Part shown: piece by piece, positions 54,588 to 62,366 of the stretch
Position numbering within the stretch: position 1 is the first letter of the stretch
Layout: each line of letters starts with the position of its first letter
Assembly (NCBI GenBank): GCA_965284365.1
Contig: OZ260079.1
Span: 5,518,001 to 5,582,000 of the forward strand
Reading direction: 5' to 3'
From: Phragmitibacter sp965284365
GTDB taxonomy: Bacteria; Verrucomicrobiota; Verrucomicrobiia; Verrucomicrobiales; Verrucomicrobiaceae
Length of the DNA stretch: 64,000 nt
Position numbers and translations under genes: made by a program
Notes under the pieces: model-generated
Told to the model about the DNA's origin: nothing
Databases searched by the model: none
What the model saw: the letters and a program-made list of their open reading frames with translations, nothing else

Positions 54588-55898
54588 ATGAGGACAAAAG
54601 TCAGCAGCATCCTGAATCTGCTTCTTGTCACGGCGACCGTGGGCATGGCGGGTTTGATTCACGCAGCAGACTTCTACGTATCTTCTCAAGGAAACGACCA
54701 GGCCGATGGCACCAAAGCAGACCCCTGGCGGACCATCCAACACGCCGCCACAGTCCTGAAACCAGGAGATACCGCACACGTGCAGGCCGGCACCTATCAC
54801 GAGAAAATTGAAATCCAGGCCCAAGGCTCCAAAGCCGGCGGCTTCGTCACCTTTCAAGCCGAAGGCCGCGTCATCTTGTCAGGAAAGGGCGCAGATGGCG
54901 ACAACATGTGGCACGTCAAGGACCGCAGCTACATCCGCATCATCGGCTTTGAAATCACCGAACACACGGGAGTAAAGGACGGCTCCGGCATCCGGCTCGA
55001 AGGCAGCGGTAGTCACCTGGAACTCAAGCAAAATGTCATCCACGGCATTCGTGGTAAGGACGCCATGGGCATCACGGTCTACGGCAGCAATTCCGAGGTG
55101 CCACTTTCGAACATCGTCATCGAAGGCAACACGATTGCCGATTGCGAACCCGCACGCAGCGAAGCCATGACGCTGAACGGAAACGTGACGGACTTCCAGA
55201 TCGTGAACAACGTCGTTAAAGACGTGAACAACATCGGCATCTGCATGATCGGCGGCGAATCCTGGCTCAGCAAGGACCCCAACAAAGTCACGCGCAACGG
55301 CATCTGCAAAGGCAACAAAGTCATGCGCGCTCGCTCCAACTACGAAGACGGCTACGCCGCAGGCATCTATGTGGACGGCGGAAGGGACATTGTCGTAGAA
55401 AACAACGAAGTCACCGGCTGCAACCTCGGCATCGAAGTAGGCGCGGAGAACAAAGGCATCGTGGCCAGGAATGTGATCGTTCGGCACAACGTCATCTGGC
55501 ACAATCAGAAAGGCGGCCTCGTCTTCGGCGGCTATGAGAAGAATGCCGGCCGCGTCAGCGAGTGCACCTTCACCGGCAACATCTGCTACCAGAACGACCG
55601 CAGTGAAGACGTCAACGGTGAGCTCTGGATCCAGTGGGCCAGCGACAACGTCGTCACGGGCAACGTCTTCTGGGCAGGCGACGAAGCCATGATGCTGCAA
55701 GCCGATACCGCCGGGACGAAAAATACCCTGAAGGACAATGTGTATTACACTGCCTCGGGTGAAGAAGAAGCAAACTTCACCTGGAAAGGTCACGACGTCA
55801 CCGGCTTCGAAACCTTCCGCCAGCAAACCGGCCAGGAACAAGGTTCCCGCTTCGCAAAGCCAACTTTTCGGAATCCCGACAACGGCGATTTCCGTTGA
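54588..55898 (+). CDS. Secreted right-handed parallel beta-helix protein
   Basis: A 436-residue protein. The signal peptide ends at HAA-DFYVS (about residue 27). DFYVSSQGNDQADGTKADPWRTIQHAA is the common N-terminal motif of DUF1565/pectate-lyase-like proteins, and it is followed by about ten short beta-helix coils (NIVIEGNTIADC, FQIVNNVVKDVNN, IVVENNEVTGC, VIVRHNVIWHN). These fit polysaccharide lyases (PL9-like) or epimerases. No clear catalytic lysine triad could be assigned. It begins only 13 bases after the ATPase gene but is probably not functionally linked to peptide import. Confidence 0.85.
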   Translation: MRTKVSSILNLLLVTATVGMAGLIHAADFYVSSQGNDQADGTKADPWRTIQHAATVLKPGDTAHVQAGTYHEKIEIQAQGSKAGGFVTFQAEGRVILSGKGADGDNMWHVKDRSYIRIIGFEITEHTGVKDGSGIRLEGSGSHLELKQNVIHGIRGKDAMGITVYGSNSEVPLSNIVIEGNTIADCEPARSEAMTLNGNVTDFQIVNNVVKDVNNIGICMIGGESWLSKDPNKVTRNGICKGNKVMRARSNYEDGYAAGIYVDGGRDIVVENNEVTGCNLGIEVGAENKGIVARNVIVRHNVIWHNQKGGLVFGGYEKNAGRVSECTFTGNICYQNDRSEDVNGELWIQWASDNVVTGNVFWAGDEAMMLQADTAGTKNTLKDNVYYTASGEEEANFTWKGHDVTGFETFRQQTGQEQGSRFAKPTFRNPDNGDFR

Positions 55899-55966
55899 GA
55901 TTAGGGCTGGGTTATTCCTTCCCCCCCTCCTCTTGCCAGCCCACCCCGCTGCGTTTACAGCACACC

Positions 55967-56839
55967 ATGCAGCTCATCAAAGGATCAGAAGTCGCCGCCG
56001 CGACCCTGGCGGAATGTCAGGACGCCATCGCCGCGCTGAAGACACAGGGAAAGAAGCCCGGACTCGCGGTAGTGCTTGTCGGCGATGATCCCGCATCCCG
56101 CGCCTACGTCCGAAGCAAAGACAAAAAATGCCAGGAACTCGGCCTCCATTCCGTGAAGCTCGAACTGCCCGCCACGACCACTCAGGAGGAACTCCTCATC
56201 GTGGTGAACCGGCTGAACAACGATCCCGAGATCCATGGCATCCTCGTCCAAAGCCCACCACCGAAGCACATCGATGAAAGCGCCATCGTGGAAGCCATCG
56301 ACCCGCGCAAGGACGTGGATGGCTTCCATCCCGTAAATGTCGCCAAGCTCGCCTTGGAAGATCCCTCCGGCTTCGTGCCTTGCACCCCACTTGGCTGCCA
56401 GCGCATGTTGATCCACGCCGGGATCGAGACAGAGGGCGCGCATGTCGTCGTCCTCGGCCGCAGCATGATCGTCGGCAAGCCCATGGCCCTCCTCATGATG
56501 AGCAAAGGCAAAGGCGGCAATGCCACCGTCACCGTCGCCCATTCCCGCACAAAAAATCTCGCCGAGATCACCCGCCAGGCAGACATCCTCATCGCCGCCA
56601 TCGGCAAACCGGAGTTCGTCAAAGCAGACATGGTCAAGGATGGCGCCGTTGTCATCGATGTCGGCATCAATCGCGTCGAAGTCCCCGGCTCCGAAAAAGG
56701 CTACAAGATCGTCGGCGATGTCGCCTTCGACGGAGTCGCCCCAAAATGCCGCGCCATCACCCCCGTCCCCGGCGGCGTAGGCCCCATGACCATCGCCATG
56801 CTCATGCAGAACACGATCAAAGCCTGCCAGCAGAGCTAA
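55967..56839 (+). CDS. folD: Methylenetetrahydrofolate dehydrogenase/cyclohydrolase
   Basis: A 290-residue bifunctional folate enzyme that interconverts 5,10-methylene- and 10-formyl-THF with NADP. Key features are GDDPASRAYVRSKDKKCQELGL (Tyr and catalytic Lys), DVDGFHP, CTPLGCQRML, VVLGRSMIVGKPMALLM and the C-terminal PVPGGVGPMTIAMLMQN. The usual VQLPLP loop reads VQSPPPKH. The ATG at 55967 is chosen; an extension to 55895 overlapping the previous gene is not conserved-looking. Its stop is followed by the dispersed CTTCGCG repeat. Confidence 0.95.
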   Translation: MQLIKGSEVAAATLAECQDAIAALKTQGKKPGLAVVLVGDDPASRAYVRSKDKKCQELGLHSVKLELPATTTQEELLIVVNRLNNDPEIHGILVQSPPPKHIDESAIVEAIDPRKDVDGFHPVNVAKLALEDPSGFVPCTPLGCQRMLIHAGIETEGAHVVVLGRSMIVGKPMALLMMSKGKGGNATVTVAHSRTKNLAEITRQADILIAAIGKPEFVKADMVKDGAVVIDVGINRVEVPGSEKGYKIVGDVAFDGVAPKCRAITPVPGGVGPMTIAMLMQNTIKACQQS

Positions 56840-56869
56840 ATCGCTTACTGGTTCTCAAGCCCCTTCATC

Positions 56870-56901
56870 CTTCGCGTCTTCGCGTCTTCGCGGTAAAAAT
56901 C
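56870..56901. repeat. Dispersed intergenic element, copy 2
   Basis: Positions 56878-56901 are identical to 10269-10292. Here the CTTCGCGT unit is doubled, so CTTCGCGTCTTCGCGTCTTC begins the element. It lies 31 bases after the folD stop. Confidence 0.6.
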
Positions 56902-57021
56902 CGATTCTTCCGAGTTAGGAGTGCTGCCTCCGCCAGCAAGTGATTCCAGCGCAACTTCCTCGCACACACGGGGTTCACGCTGAACACCTCCCTCATCCCG
57001 CAACTCCACCCTTCCCCACCC

Positions 57022-58200
57022 ATGCACATCATCACTTCCAAGACACTGGCGACCCGGCGCAACATCCTGCGGCAACTCGCCCTGGGCGGAGCGATGCTCT
57101 CCACGCGCGGGTTATACGCAGAGGCACTCACCCTCACCGCAAAGCTAACCGAAGGCCCCTTCTACCCCAACAACACGCCCTTCAACAACATCCCGCTGGA
57201 TAAGGACAACGACCTCGTCCTGGTGAACGACAGCCTCACGCCCGCAGATGGACTGATCACGCACCTCGCAGGACGAGTCCTGAATGAAAAAGGCCAGCCC
57301 GTTCGCGGAGCGCTCGTGGAGATCTGGCATACCGACCACCATGGTCAATATCTCTATTCTACCGAAGCGGAACGCAACCCCGCTATGGACAAGAACTTCG
57401 CAGGCTTCGGCCAGTTCCTCACCGGCAAAGACGGCGCCTATCGCTTCCGCACCATCAAAGCCGGACTCTATGGCGGACGCACGCGCCACATCCATGCAGG
57501 CATCACCCTCCCGGGCGAAAAGATCCGCATGGCCACCCAGCTTTTCTGGAATGAAATACCGCGCGATGAGAAAGGCAATGTCTGGCCCGTCACGAATGAA
57601 AATGATGGTGTGATGCGCCACTTGAGCGATCCGGTCCAGCGCGCCTCCCTCATCCGCGATTTCACAAAGGTCACCAGTTCCGCGGTCAATGAAGAGTCCA
57701 CCGTGTGGGACGTGGTCATGGGCACGACCGTGCTGGAACCCAGCTACCCCAACACCCCAGGCGGCGAACTCGTCGTGAAAGGCGAGCCCATCCCGGGAGC
57801 ATCAAAACCACGCTGGCGGGTCACCGTGCCGGCCTATCCCGGTTATGCCTACGAAGTGTATGGCGATCCCGTGAAAGGCGCCCTCGGCTGGGCAGCACTC
57901 CCCTTTGCCATGGAAGCCAAAGGCAAGATCGACCGGAACATCACCCAGGCGGAGAAAGAAGGCAGTCTGGATCTCTACGTCGAAAAGGAGTCAGCGAAGG
58001 GCTTCTACCTCGTCGGCTTCCGCGTGCCCGGCGCGAACCTCGGCACCCCTGGCGTTCGTGGCGGCCCCGGCACCGGTCCTCGTCGCGGACCTGGACCTGG
58101 ACCTGGACCCGGATCGGGATCTGGTCCAAGACAGGCACAAGGACAAGGCGGACCACCCGCTCAGGGTCCCCCTCGTCCGCGCGGTCCCTTGGATTTTTAA
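57022..58200 (+). CDS. Exported intradiol-dioxygenase-like protein with Gly/Pro-rich tail
   Basis: A 392-residue protein. RRNILRQLALGGAMLS at residues 12-27 resembles a twin-arginine signal. The core is the intradiol ring-cleavage dioxygenase fold of protocatechuate 3,4-dioxygenase beta subunits: VEIWHTDHHGQYLYS with Tyr110, and GLYGGRTRHIHAG with Tyr150, His156 and His158. All four Fe(III) ligands are therefore present. About 110 residues beyond the core are extra, and the last 45 are Gly/Pro/Gln/Arg repeats. Likely substrates are catechol-type aromatics outside the cytoplasm. No alpha subunit or other aromatic pathway gene is nearby. Confidence 0.85.
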   Translation: MHIITSKTLATRRNILRQLALGGAMLSTRGLYAEALTLTAKLTEGPFYPNNTPFNNIPLDKDNDLVLVNDSLTPADGLITHLAGRVLNEKGQPVRGALVEIWHTDHHGQYLYSTEAERNPAMDKNFAGFGQFLTGKDGAYRFRTIKAGLYGGRTRHIHAGITLPGEKIRMATQLFWNEIPRDEKGNVWPVTNENDGVMRHLSDPVQRASLIRDFTKVTSSAVNEESTVWDVVMGTTVLEPSYPNTPGGELVVKGEPIPGASKPRWRVTVPAYPGYAYEVYGDPVKGALGWAALPFAMEAKGKIDRNITQAEKEGSLDLYVEKESAKGFYLVGFRVPGANLGTPGVRGGPGTGPRRGPGPGPGPGSGSGPRQAQGQGGPPAQGPPRPRGPLDF

Positions 58201-58244
58201 GGTTGTCCCTTGAACTGACCCTCGTTTGCGGTTCTTCATCGTAG

Positions 58245-59063
58245 ATGACGGAAGTGACTGCTGATGCGCCGCTGGGGGTTTTTGACTCTGGCGTGGGAGG
58301 ATTGACCGTGGTGCGGGCGATCATGGATCTCCTGCCAAATGAATCCATCGTTTATCTCGGAGACACCGCCCGCGTCCCCTATGGGTCGAAATCGCCCGAG
58401 ACCATCCGGCGTTTCTCCGTGGAGGACACCCAATTCCTCATCTCCCGCGGAGTGAAGGCAGTGGTGGTGGCCTGCAACACCGCGACTGCTCACGCCCTCC
58501 CGACGCTGCTAAGCACCTACCGGCTGCCCATCATTGGCGTGCTCGAGCCCGGAGTGGAGGCCACCTTGGCGGATCCTGATTGCCAGCGCGTCGGCATCAT
58601 CGGCACCGCCGGCACGATCAAGAGCCACGCCTATCAGCATGCCTTGGCCATGCGTCGCCCGGATTTGCAGATCGAAGCCCAGGCCACTCCGCTGCTCGTG
58701 CCCCTTATTGAGGAGGACTGGCTGGAACATCCCGCCACAAAAATGGTCGTGCGGGAATACCTGAAACCCCTTTTGGACGGCGGCATGGACACCCTGGTTT
58801 TGGGCTGTACCCACTACCCCCTCCTGAAACCTTTGCTGCGCAGGATCTTGAATGACCGAGTGCGCCTCGTGGACTCCGCCGTGACCTGCGCCGAGCAGGT
58901 CAAGAAGACCCTCGCCGAGTCAAACCTCCTGCGCTCAGCCACGACAAAGCCGACCCTGGAAGTGTATGTCACCGACCTTTCCGAGCACACCGACGACCTC
59001 GCAAAGCGCTTCCTGGAAACCGACTTCGGCCGCGTCGAACGCGTCAATCTGCTCTCAAACTAG
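58245..59063 (+). CDS. murI: Glutamate racemase
   Basis: Makes D-glutamate for peptidoglycan. The 272-residue protein has the two catalytic cysteines, in VVACNTATAHAL and VLGCTHYPLL, and FDSGVGGLTVVRAI at the N-terminus with the acid-base Asp. VYLGDTARVPYGSKS is also typical. The length is normal and no fusion is seen. The neighbours (dioxygenase, MazG-like) are unrelated, so it is likely a single-gene unit. A nine-pair hairpin at 59099 lies 35 bases beyond the stop. Confidence 0.96.
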   Translation: MTEVTADAPLGVFDSGVGGLTVVRAIMDLLPNESIVYLGDTARVPYGSKSPETIRRFSVEDTQFLISRGVKAVVVACNTATAHALPTLLSTYRLPIIGVLEPGVEATLADPDCQRVGIIGTAGTIKSHAYQHALAMRRPDLQIEAQATPLLVPLIEEDWLEHPATKMVVREYLKPLLDGGMDTLVLGCTHYPLLKPLLRRILNDRVRLVDSAVTCAEQVKKTLAESNLLRSATTKPTLEVYVTDLSEHTDDLAKRFLETDFGRVERVNLLSN

Positions 59064-59098
59064 CAAACGACCGATACTTAATATGTGCTAATTAGTTT

Positions 59099-59126
59099 TC
59101 CGAAGCCCCTGTAAAGCGGCTTCGGA
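59099..59126. terminator. Hairpin after murI
   Basis: TCCGAAGCC paired with GGCTTCGGA around a ten-base loop, 35 bases after the murI stop. It lacks a T-run after the stem on the plus strand, so it would be a weak or Rho-assisted terminator. Confidence 0.45.
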
Positions 59127-59536
59127 GTCAGCAGTGTTAGGCATGCGAATCTGAGCGTAAATATCTCCAAATGTCCGGACAATGGGCCGTCTCGAAGCAC
59201 GATATACTTCTTGTCCTCCCAAACTTCTCTCGCAGTTCCATTTCGAAGTGCAGAGATGGGAGCGCAGCAGACTTCTCCGCAACATTCAGGCGTAACCAAC
59301 TGATACCATCCCCACTTGGGACGCCCCGTCTGCTGTGACTAGACTGATTCTCGAAAAGAATGTCAGATTAAAACTTGGTGACGCGAGGGCACGAGTGGCA
59401 AGGAAAGGGCGAAATTCGCTATGTTGACACAACGGATGAGCCATTGACGCCGCCAATCGTGCTCTCCCGTACCAACGCTTCTGACAGGCTTTTCGAAAAC
59501 CAGTCTAACACTACTGCATTGGTAACCCCCCTCCCA

Positions 59537-59581
59537 GACGCATCGGTAATACTTTCCCCCCGACGCATCGGTAATACTTTC
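59537..59581. repeat. 20-base direct repeat, two copies
   Basis: GACGCATCGGTAATACTTTC occurs at 59537-59556 and again at 59562-59581, five bases apart. Short C-runs precede both copies. Confidence 0.7.
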
Positions 59582-59602
59582 TCAAGCACCCCCCGTAGCT
59601 CC

Positions 59603-59686
59603 GACCCCGTAGGGGTCACCCATGAATAGCCCGGGGTCGAACGACCCCGGGTTACGGCTGGAAAGCACTCGACCCTAGAGGGGTCG
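59603..59686. repeat. Cluster of GACCCC/GGGGTC palindromes
   Basis: Three stems follow each other: GACCCC-GTA-GGGGTC (59603-59617), CCCGGGGTCG-AA-CGACCCCGGG (59630-59651) and CGACCC...GGGTCG (59670-59686). Such GGGGTCG palindromes form a different intergenic repeat family from the GCGGTG and CCTGGGG types elsewhere in this window. Confidence 0.65.
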
Positions 59687-59824
59687 TCCTATGCGCGCAT
59701 GACTCCGAACTACTGCCCAGTGTCATCTCCAAGATAGACATGAACAAAACGGTCTGCCGAGGGCGACTTCTCCGAATGATCAAATTTGACGCACCCCAAG
59801 ATTCACTACCATGCTCCACCCAGC

Positions 59825-60313
59825 ATGAAAAAAGCCAAAACCAAAGCCGCAGTCACCACTCCCAACCTCCTTACCTTCACCGAAGCCGCAACCCGCTCCG
59901 CGAGCATTCGCCTGCTCTACCACCAACTGGAAGAGGCCCACCACGGCGTCCCCTGGACAAAGCAGGAAGACGTCATCGGCTTCATGTATGACATTGGCGA
60001 ACTCGGCAAACTCGTCATGGCGGGGGAAGGCCGCTGGAAGATAAAGGGAGACACCAACCAGCAACTCGAGGACAAGCTCGCAGAATGCCTCTGGTGGTTG
60101 TTCTGTCTGTCCGGTCGCCTTGATATGGATGTCTCAGCCATCTTTCGGAGGAAGCTGGCTGAGCTGGAATCCAGCCTCAAAACGAGCGTATCCAAATCCA
60201 AGCCCAAGGTGACTAAGAAAAGTAAGGCTGCCACCACTGCCGACACCTCCGGAAAGCCCCAGCAGCCGCCTACAAATACAAAGCAGAAAAGCACAAAAAA
60301 GCCGCCTCAATAA
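59825..60313 (+). CDS. MazG-like nucleotide pyrophosphohydrolase family protein with Lys-rich tail
   Basis: A 162-residue protein. The all-alpha NTP-PPase core is seen in EEAHHGVPWTKQEDVIGFMYDIGELGKLVM and NQQLEDKLAECLWWLFCLSGRLDMDV: the acidic DIGEL and D..AE positions would bind Mg. The first EEXXE motif is modified to DIGEL, so activity is uncertain. The last 45 residues are a basic Lys/Ser/Thr/Pro tail (SKSKPKVTKKSKA). The ATG at 59825 is chosen over a 13-codon extension. Its final codons overlap a terminator stem for the opposite-strand gene. Confidence 0.75.
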   Translation: MKKAKTKAAVTTPNLLTFTEAATRSASIRLLYHQLEEAHHGVPWTKQEDVIGFMYDIGELGKLVMAGEGRWKIKGDTNQQLEDKLAECLWWLFCLSGRLDMDVSAIFRRKLAELESSLKTSVSKSKPKVTKKSKAATTADTSGKPQQPPTNTKQKSTKKPPQ

Positions 60314-60323
60314 AGAGGCGGCT
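60295..60323 (-). terminator. Terminator of the PDZ-protein gene, inside the end of the MazG-like gene
   Basis: On the minus strand, AGCCGCCTC-TTTATT-GAGGCGGCT is a nine-pair perfect stem followed by TTTTTT. It lies 48 bases beyond the PDZ gene's stop and overlaps the stop codon of the MazG-like gene on the other strand. Confidence 0.85.
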
Positions 60324-60370
60324 CACGGAGCGTCGAACCGTGCGTGGGATCGACTTACTTACACATTTAC

Positions 60371-61726
60371 TTACAAGGGTGGCTCTACCGAGAGCGGAGC
60401 GCCGGGGCGGCTGGGTTGTTGAGGTCCGCTTGGAGGACCATCTGGGCCAGGACCAGGACCTGGATTTGGACGGTTTTCCGGACCACTTGGACGGGCATCA
60501 GGACCGGGGCGATTGCTTGGACCACCGGAGCGGGCATCAGGACCAGGACGATTTTCAGGGCCGTTGGCGCGTGCGTCAGGGCCACGGTGATCTCCTGGAT
60601 TGCCAGGACGGGCATCAGGGCCGGGACGACTATCAGGACGGTCTCCTCTTGGACCCGGAGCACCGGCACCATCGGGACGGTTGCGTGATTCAGGGGAATC
60701 GTGACGTGCATCGCCGGGACCACTTGGGCCACGATCATGATCGCGGTTCATCCGGTCAGGGCCTGCGCCGGGTGGGCGGTCCGGGCCGGAACGGTCGTCT
60801 CTGCGATGATCAGGGCCGGGACCGGGGCCCGCGCCAAACTTCGCATCAGGGCCTGGCTTGTTGCCGTCGCGGTGATCACCACGAGCTTCAGGTCCAGGTC
60901 CGGATTGAGGCCCACGTTGATGATCACGATCTCCTCCGGAACGCTGTCCGAACTCACTGCGCTGCTTGCGGAATTTCTCGATCATTTCGCGGACGTTTTC
61001 GCCACGCTCACGAGCCTCTTTGAATTTCTTGATGATGTCTGGATTCATTCCCTGACTGAAGTGGCGATCCTTGTCGGGGCCACCGGAGGAACGGTCACCT
61101 TGCTCGCCACGCTGAGAGCGTTGGCCGCTGCGATGATGCCTGAAGCCTTCACGGCGATCTCCACCGGAACGCGGGCCTTCGCTCGTAAAGCTGTGGTTTT
61201 CGAGAGTGATCTCCACATCCTGTGGCTTTGCTTCACGGAGGATGCCGAGGGAGATCTTCTCTCCTTCTTTCTTCTGCCAGACCAGAGTTTTCAATTGCTC
61301 GTGATTGACCAGCAGTTGATCACCGATCTTCACCAGGACATCATACTTTTTGAGACCTGCTTTGGCAGCCGGACTGCCTGGTGCAACCTGATCAATGGTA
61401 AGTCCCATGCCTTCACCAAGACCGAGTTGAGCGCGCACTTGGGGATGGATGGGGCCCGTGCCCACACCGATCCAGGGTTTAACTAAAGCTGGGCGTTCTG
61501 GCTTGTTCGGTTTCGGTTTAAGACTATCCGGACCTGCCTGGGGCTTGGGTGCCAGCGAAGGCACGGGTTTAGGCGCAGGCACAGGACCGCCCGGGCTGTT
61601 GCCAGGAGTGGCTGCCGAGGGCGGATTCGGTGGTGCTGGCGGCGTTTCCTGCGCGCCTGCCTGGAAAGGCATGCTGCATAGAAGTCCCGCAGCCAAGACG
61701 GGCATCGTGAGGAAGGTTGGTTTCAT
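60371..61726 (-). CDS. Exported PDZ-domain protein with very long low-complexity tail
   Basis: A 451-residue protein. The signal peptide ends near AQA-ETP (about residue 26), followed by a Pro-rich linker to about 80. The PDZ domain (about 85-170) has KPWIGVGTGPIHPQVRAQLGLGEGMGLTIDQVAPGSPAAKAGLKKYDVLVKIGDQLLVN, which is typical HtrA/DegP-type PDZ sequence, but no protease domain precedes it. Residues about 185-451 are Gly/Pro/Asp/Arg/His repeats such as PGPDARPGNPGDHRGPDAR. The tail has no fixed structure predicted. The ATG at 61726 opens the signal peptide; a longer frame to 61774 does not. Confidence 0.8.
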   Translation of the reverse strand: MKPTFLTMPVLAAGLLCSMPFQAGAQETPPAPPNPPSAATPGNSPGGPVPAPKPVPSLAPKPQAGPDSLKPKPNKPERPALVKPWIGVGTGPIHPQVRAQLGLGEGMGLTIDQVAPGSPAAKAGLKKYDVLVKIGDQLLVNHEQLKTLVWQKKEGEKISLGILREAKPQDVEITLENHSFTSEGPRSGGDRREGFRHHRSGQRSQRGEQGDRSSGGPDKDRHFSQGMNPDIIKKFKEARERGENVREMIEKFRKQRSEFGQRSGGDRDHQRGPQSGPGPEARGDHRDGNKPGPDAKFGAGPGPGPDHRRDDRSGPDRPPGAGPDRMNRDHDRGPSGPGDARHDSPESRNRPDGAGAPGPRGDRPDSRPGPDARPGNPGDHRGPDARANGPENRPGPDARSGGPSNRPGPDARPSGPENRPNPGPGPGPDGPPSGPQQPSRPGAPLSVEPPL

Positions 61727-62020
61727 GGTTCTGTTAGTCTTGCTTAGGTTCTGTATATCATCGAGCCTGACCATGACTATGGCCTTGCAAACACCTCACT
61801 CTGTGTGAGTCGTGGTGTCTATCATGCTCAACGAATGATGAAACCGCCCCGCATTCGTTTGGTTGCGCGATTCGATGCAAATTTGTTTTTTGAGAAAGTT
61901 CCCTAGACCGCGCAACTTTCCAACAAATCCGTGTTGTGCGCCCGACGACGACAAATGCCACTAGCCCAATCACGACCCCACCGCCTCACGACCCCAAGCG
62001 AAGGGACTGGCCCTTTTGGG

Positions 62021-62056
62021 CTGCGGTGGGAAGCGAAGCGCCACACCGCTTTGGCA
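62021..62056. repeat. REP-like element, GCGGTG...CACCGCTTTGG
   Basis: GCGGTG and CACCGC form a six-pair stem around GGAAGCGAAGCGCCA, followed by TTTGGCAGGG. It shares the CGCTTTGG trailer with the element at 10098. Confidence 0.6.
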
Positions 62057-62296
62057 GGGTTATAGGCCTCTGAAATCCTACCGATTAAACCGAGAGCCCA
62101 AGACCTTATAGCATCATCCGAGACATCACAAACAATAACCGCACCTAGATGTTAGTTCGCAGTCATCGCCCCAGAAAACCAAACGCCTAACACTTGTTAG
62201 GTGCCACTCCATCACTTTCAATCCTTCGTAACTTCGAGTCTTCGTGGTGAAACCGAAAACGCCATCCCCTTCCCAAGTCTCGGCCATCACTCCAAA

Positions 62297-62352
62297 ACCA
62301 AGGACCAAGAACCAAGGACCAAGAACCAAGGACCAAGAACCAAGAACCAAGA
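62297..62352. repeat. Seven-base tandem repeat, eight units
   Basis: ACCAAGG and ACCAAGA alternate for six units, then ACCAAGA occurs twice more: eight units of exactly seven bases. It ends 14 bases from the stop codon of the next gene and lies outside any coding frame. Confidence 0.85.
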
Positions 62353-62366
62353 ACTCCCTCCCCCCA

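Larger units (their letters stand above)
59064..59824. other. Repeat-rich interval without a convincing gene
   Basis: The 761 bases between murI and the MazG-like gene contain a hairpin (59099), a 20-base direct repeat (59537 and 59562), a block of three GACCCC/GGGGTC-type palindromes (59603-59686) and broken minus-strand frames at 59078-59299. None of these frames looks like an intact protein; a decayed gene is possible. Confidence 0.5.
61727..62366. other. Intergenic interval with a REP-like and a tandem repeat
   Basis: The 640 bases between two genes on the same strand hold no gene. Visible are a REP-like element (62021-62056), a degenerate copy of the dispersed CTTCGCG element (62232-62254) and a 7-base tandem array (62297-62352). 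Confidence 0.6.

Noticed and set aside
59078..59299. Minus-strand frame of 73 codons after murI
   Set aside because: It has a TTG start and no recognisable domain, and a competing overlapping frame looks equally protein-like; kept only as possible gene remains.
60340..61023. A 227-codon plus-strand frame rich in His/Asp/Gly
   Set aside because: It mirrors the repeat-rich tail of the PDZ gene; its composition comes from the repeats and it has no independent protein pattern.
62297..62352. Regular short repeat considered as a CRISPR array
   Set aside because: The units are seven bases with no spacers; it is a simple tandem repeat, and no cas genes are present.
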